NCBI GenBank assembly: GCA_003240695.1 | Contig: QFNC01000062.1 | Location: 1 to 8,475, forward strand | Origin: Pseudoxanthomonas suwonensis | GTDB lineage: Bacteria > Pseudomonadota > Gammaproteobacteria > Xanthomonadales > Xanthomonadaceae | Direction of reading: 5' to 3' | Length of the DNA: 8,475 nt | In this document: positions 6,530-8,475 of the stretch, in pieces | Layout: every line of letters starts with the position of its first letter | Position numbering within the stretch: position 1 is the first letter of the stretch | Notes under the pieces: model-generated | Databases searched by the model: none | What the model was told of the DNA's origin: nothing | The model's input: only the letters and a program-made list of their open reading frames with translations | Translations under genes and position numbers: made by a program

Positions 6530-6561
6530 AGTGTGTGCCCTTGACCACGGTCCAGAGTCAA
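6530..6561 (-). promoter_or_regulatory. MerR-type promoter/operator for cueR-copA
   Basis: On the minus strand, TTGACT (complement of 6556-6561) is a good -35 box and CACACT (complement of 6530-6535) a poor -10 box, separated by 20 bp. MerR-family activators use overlong 19-20 bp spacers that they distort on metal binding. The interval contains an inverted repeat TTGAC...GTCAA with an inner GACC-GT-GGTC dyad (6542-6551 region), where the regulator would sit. The -10 box begins about 29 nt upstream of the cueR start codon. Autoregulation of the cueR-copA(-EF-hand) operon is inferred. The -10 assignment is less certain than the -35. Confidence 0.62.
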
Positions 6562-6632
6562 GTGGTGCGGCCCCCGCGCTGATGCCCGTTGCCTTCGGTG
6601 CCAGCCTCGAGCTGCCGTATGGATTGCAACCC

Positions 6633-7562
6633 CTACACAGGGCTGAGCGTCCCAAGCACTGAAACAACAATCACGATCAAGATGGCCAGTGCGGCCTCGG
6701 CCGTAACGCTCTGCCGCAGAGCATGCGCCTCCTGCACATGGTCTCCGCTGGTCAGCGCCCGTCCCAGGCGCGGCACCAGCACCCATCGGTGCAGCGCCCC
6801 CAAGCCCACCATCCCAGCGAACAGGGCAAGCTTGAACAGCAGCAGGTTTCCGTAGGTGCTCTGCAGCAGCGTCGACAACGACCAGGCGGTGAGATCACCG
6901 TAATGCGCGATGCCGGACACGATGAGCGCAGCAACGAAAATCGTTCCCAGCGTCGAGAATCCATGCAGAAAGTCATGCGTTGATCGCAGACGCCCGCTGT
7001 TGGAGGCCTTCTTGCCGCGCAGGAGCATCCACAGGAACATCAGGACCGCTGCGATCCAGCCGCCTGCCGCGAGCAGATGGACGAGGCCCGCAACAAGCCG
7101 GACCGCGCCTGCCACGCCCTCGCCAGCGGCCGCGTGGCCGTTCCATGCCAGTGAAGCGAGTGCGCCGCCCGCCAGCGTCGCCGCCAGCGGGAAGGCGGGC
7201 TCCGCCCTCCCACGTCGACGATGCCATCCGAGCACAAACATCAGGGCGAGCAGCAGCGCGCCTCTCGCCATCGCTGCCCGGCCCGCGGATGTCTGGAGCA
7301 GATACCAGCCAAGCGATCCGCGATCAACGTCGGCGACCGGAATTCCCATGATGCCCGCGGTCTTGAAGACGACATCGGCCCCGGTGAGCACGAGACCGAC
7401 GGCGGCACTGACCAACAGAACGCCCACGAACGGCCACCCGGGCAGGGCGTCGGCCAGTGCCGATCGACGCGAACCGTACCAACCGAACAGTGGAACCCCG
7501 AAAAGCACCATGAGAACAAGGTATTCCAGGAATCTCAGTGCATAAGCCGAGAGGTCGAACAT
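6633..7562 (-). CDS. copD: CopD-family inner-membrane copper-resistance protein
   Basis: Integral membrane protein of 309 residues, full length for CopD, thought to work with CopC in moving copper across the inner membrane. About eight membrane segments can be read: roughly 10-29, 43-62, 93-112, 123-145, 153-181, 197-217, 236-257 and 284-305. Family features include ASLAWNGHAAAGEG with His143, VHLLAAGGWIAAVL with His162, HGFSTLGTIFV...SGIAHYG, TYGNLLLFKLALFAGM, HRWVLVPRL and the ending SVTAEAALAILIVIVVSVLG. The start has a strong GAGGAG 6 nt upstream, and that ribosome binding site overlaps the copC stop (TGAGGAG), showing tight coupling of the two genes. No PcoA/PcoB-type oxidase gene adjoins it in this window. 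A 131-bp gap holding the MerR-type promoter separates it from cueR downstream, so it may be a separate transcript or read through. Confidence 0.93.
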   Translation of the reverse strand: MFDLSAYALRFLEYLVLMVLFGVPLFGWYGSRRSALADALPGWPFVGVLLVSAAVGLVLTGADVVFKTAGIMGIPVADVDRGSLGWYLLQTSAGRAAMARGALLLALMFVLGWHRRRGRAEPAFPLAATLAGGALASLAWNGHAAAGEGVAGAVRLVAGLVHLLAAGGWIAAVLMFLWMLLRGKKASNSGRLRSTHDFLHGFSTLGTIFVAALIVSGIAHYGDLTAWSLSTLLQSTYGNLLLFKLALFAGMVGLGALHRWVLVPRLGRALTSGDHVQEAHALRQSVTAEAALAILIVIVVSVLGTLSPV

Positions 7563-7572
7563 TTGTTGCTCC

Positions 7573-7956
7573 TCAGCGCACCGTGAAACTGAAATTGCCG
7601 GTCATGGGGTGGTTGTCGCCTCCAACGGCGCGGTATTCCACGGTATAGACGCCCGGAGTCAGCGGCTGGGGCAACTTGGCACGCAGGGTCTTACCGTTGT
7701 TGACGATCTCGGTCGTGAAATTCTCGATCGGCATGGTGGAACTCCCGTGCTTCATGAGCAACTTGAGACGCGACGCCCGCGGAATCAATGTTTCGTTGAA
7801 CACGAGATCGATCTGGCCCGGCGAAGCCACCACCGCATTTGCCGCCGGTGTGGACTGCTGCAGCGCGGCGTGGGCGTGCGCGATCTGCAGGGAGAACTGC
7901 CCAGCCGCAATCGCGAGGACGAGCGCGAAGGAGCGAAGGACGTTTGATGATTTCAT
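7573..7956 (-). CDS. copC: CopC-family periplasmic copper-binding protein
   Basis: Periplasmic copper carrier of 127 residues. Residues 1-28 are a Sec signal peptide ending in AHA, so the mature protein begins with His29, the expected N-terminal Cu(II) ligand. The rest is the CopC beta-barrel: HAALQQSTPAANAVVASPGQ, IDLVFNETLIPRASRLKLL, NNGKTLRAKLPQPLTPGVYT and VEYRAVGGDNHPMTGNFSFT. Asp114 and His116 in the DNHPMTG motif complete the usual Cu(II) site. The Met-rich Cu(I) loop of the plasmid-borne Pseudomonas CopC is not present as such, so this looks like a Cu(II)-only form; that subclass call is inference. There are no cysteines. GAGGA lies about 9 nt upstream of the start. It is followed after 10 nt by copD, forming a copCD pair. 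The upstream gene ends in a strong hairpin, so copC probably has its own promoter within 7957-8083. Confidence 0.94.
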   Translation of the reverse strand: MKSSNVLRSFALVLAIAAGQFSLQIAHAHAALQQSTPAANAVVASPGQIDLVFNETLIPRASRLKLLMKHGSSTMPIENFTTEIVNNGKTLRAKLPQPLTPGVYTVEYRAVGGDNHPMTGNFSFTVR

Positions 7957-8010
7957 AGGGATAAATCCTCATTGCGAATGTGATGCAAAGCCCCGTTCGG
8001 CGCCGTGCTG

Positions 8011-8024
8011 TGTTGGATCCGACA
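8011..8024. promoter_or_regulatory. Imperfect palindrome upstream of copC (possible operator)
   Basis: TGTTGGATCCGACA is a 14-bp dyad with one mismatched pair, lying about 55 bp upstream of the copC start codon in the 127-bp gap 7957-8083. I see no convincing -35/-10 pair around it. It could bind a regulator of copCD such as a CopR-type response regulator, but it does not clearly match a known copper box, and its GGATCC core makes chance symmetry likely. Confidence 0.22.
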
Positions 8025-8083
8025 AGCGTTAGGTGTCGGGCTGTCACCGAAACCACGGTTGGTCGGCTTTTGATATTGGAGAT

Positions 8084-8112
8084 GAGGATCCCGCCGCTCA
8101 GGCGGGATCCTC
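8084..8112 (-). terminator. Perfect 12-bp hairpin after the copper-storage gene
   Basis: Arms GAGGATCCCGCC (8084-8095) and GGCGGGATCCTC (8101-8112) are exact reverse complements with a 5-nt loop, and the hairpin begins 6 nt beyond the stop codon of the Csp gene. On the minus strand the 3' flank is ATCTCCAATATC with no U tract, so it is not a textbook intrinsic terminator; it may end transcription with help or protect the mRNA 3' end. It separates the Csp gene from copCD. Confidence 0.65.
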
Positions 8113-8118
8113 GACGCG

Positions 8119-8469
8119 TCAAGCCGCCATGGCGCTGCAGCTTTCCGCGCATCGACGACACGCTTCAGCGCAACGCGTCATCTCGGGGTCGTTCATGGCA
8201 TCGCATGCATCCGCGCACTGGCGGCAGATCTCCGCGCAGGCACCGCAAATGACGTTATGAACGCTCGTACCGCGCAGCATCGCGTCGGCGCTGGTGGCAC
8301 AGATATCGGCACACGTCGCAAGTAGTGCAATGTGCTCTGGGGTCGCGTGGGCACCTCCTTTGGTCAGGCAGTAGTTGATGGTCTCCAGGCAGATGTCATG
8401 ACACTGCGTGCAGTTGTCGATGCACTCGTTCATGGCCTGGGACCGGTGTGCGGCGGAATGGTGAGTCAT
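8119..8469 (-). CDS. Cytosolic four-helix-bundle copper-storage protein (Csp3-like)
   Basis: A 116-residue protein with 16 cysteines (16, 20, 23, 27, 34, 53, 57, 75, 78, 82, 85, 89, 100, 104, 107 and 111), mostly spaced as CxxxC, CxxC and CxxCxxxC so that they line the inside of a four-helix bundle: CIDNCTQCHDIC, CADIC, CGACAEICRQCADAC, CAEACRRCAESC. This is the pattern of the Csp (DUF326) family, which stores many Cu(I) ions on thiolates. There is no signal peptide, so it should be cytosolic like Csp3 rather than exported like Csp1. Characterised Csp3 proteins have about 18-19 Cys, so capacity may be slightly lower. The N-terminal MTHHSAAH adds His residues. The start at 8469 lies 6 bp from the window edge, so its ribosome binding site cannot be judged; Met13 is an alternative. 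Its role here would be to buffer cytosolic copper alongside CopA export. Confidence 0.93.
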   Translation of the reverse strand: MTHHSAAHRSQAMNECIDNCTQCHDICLETINYCLTKGGAHATPEHIALLATCADICATSADAMLRGTSVHNVICGACAEICRQCADACDAMNDPEMTRCAEACRRCAESCSAMAA

Positions 8470-8475
8470 GTGGTT

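Noticed and set aside
6502..6786. N-terminal extension of the MerR regulator
   Set aside because: The family start MQIGQLAKR is at 6501 with a good ribosome binding site. The extension covers the promoter and the copD 3' end.
1..8475. CRISPR array, tRNA, rRNA or riboswitch
   Set aside because: I saw no regularly spaced repeats, cloverleaf or conserved RNA motif on either strand.

Overview
This 8.5-kb window comes from a GC-rich proteobacterial genome. Protein style and codon choice suggest a Xanthomonadaceae/Lysobacteraceae-type gammaproteobacterium, but no rRNA or tRNA is present to confirm that. It is a copper-resistance island with every real gene on the minus strand, so transcription runs from high to low coordinates. 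The long plus-strand open frames are GC-rich antisense shadows.

Right half (8475 to 3398, apparently intact), in transcription order: a cytosolic cysteine-rich four-helix-bundle copper-storage protein (Csp3-like), ending in a perfect 12-bp hairpin; copC and copD, 10 nt apart; a CueR/ZntR-like MerR regulator preceded by a MerR-type promoter with an overlong 20-bp spacer; copA, a Cu(I) P1B-1 ATPase overlapping the regulator by ATGA; and a small secreted EF-hand protein. Together they provide sensing (MerR), export across the inner membrane (CopA), cytosolic buffering (Csp) and periplasmic or inner-membrane copper handling (CopC/CopD).

Left half (about 3175 to 1, largely decayed): a second, divergent copA reduced to its C-terminal third, with frameshifts and an internal deletion that removes the GDGxND hinge; a short secreted His/Cys-containing protein that still looks intact; a CusC/CzcC-type TolC-family gene with one frameshift near its 3' end; a cusB-type adaptor gene cut after residue 138; and a fused fragment of an IS5-family transposase that runs off the left edge. 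No cusA pump gene is visible. This half looks like a Cus/Czc-type efflux operon broken by an insertion sequence and a deletion, then left to decay beside an intact cue/cop system.

Between the halves, about 220 bp (3176-3397) match nothing I recognise. I found no tRNA, rRNA, CRISPR array or intact mobile element.
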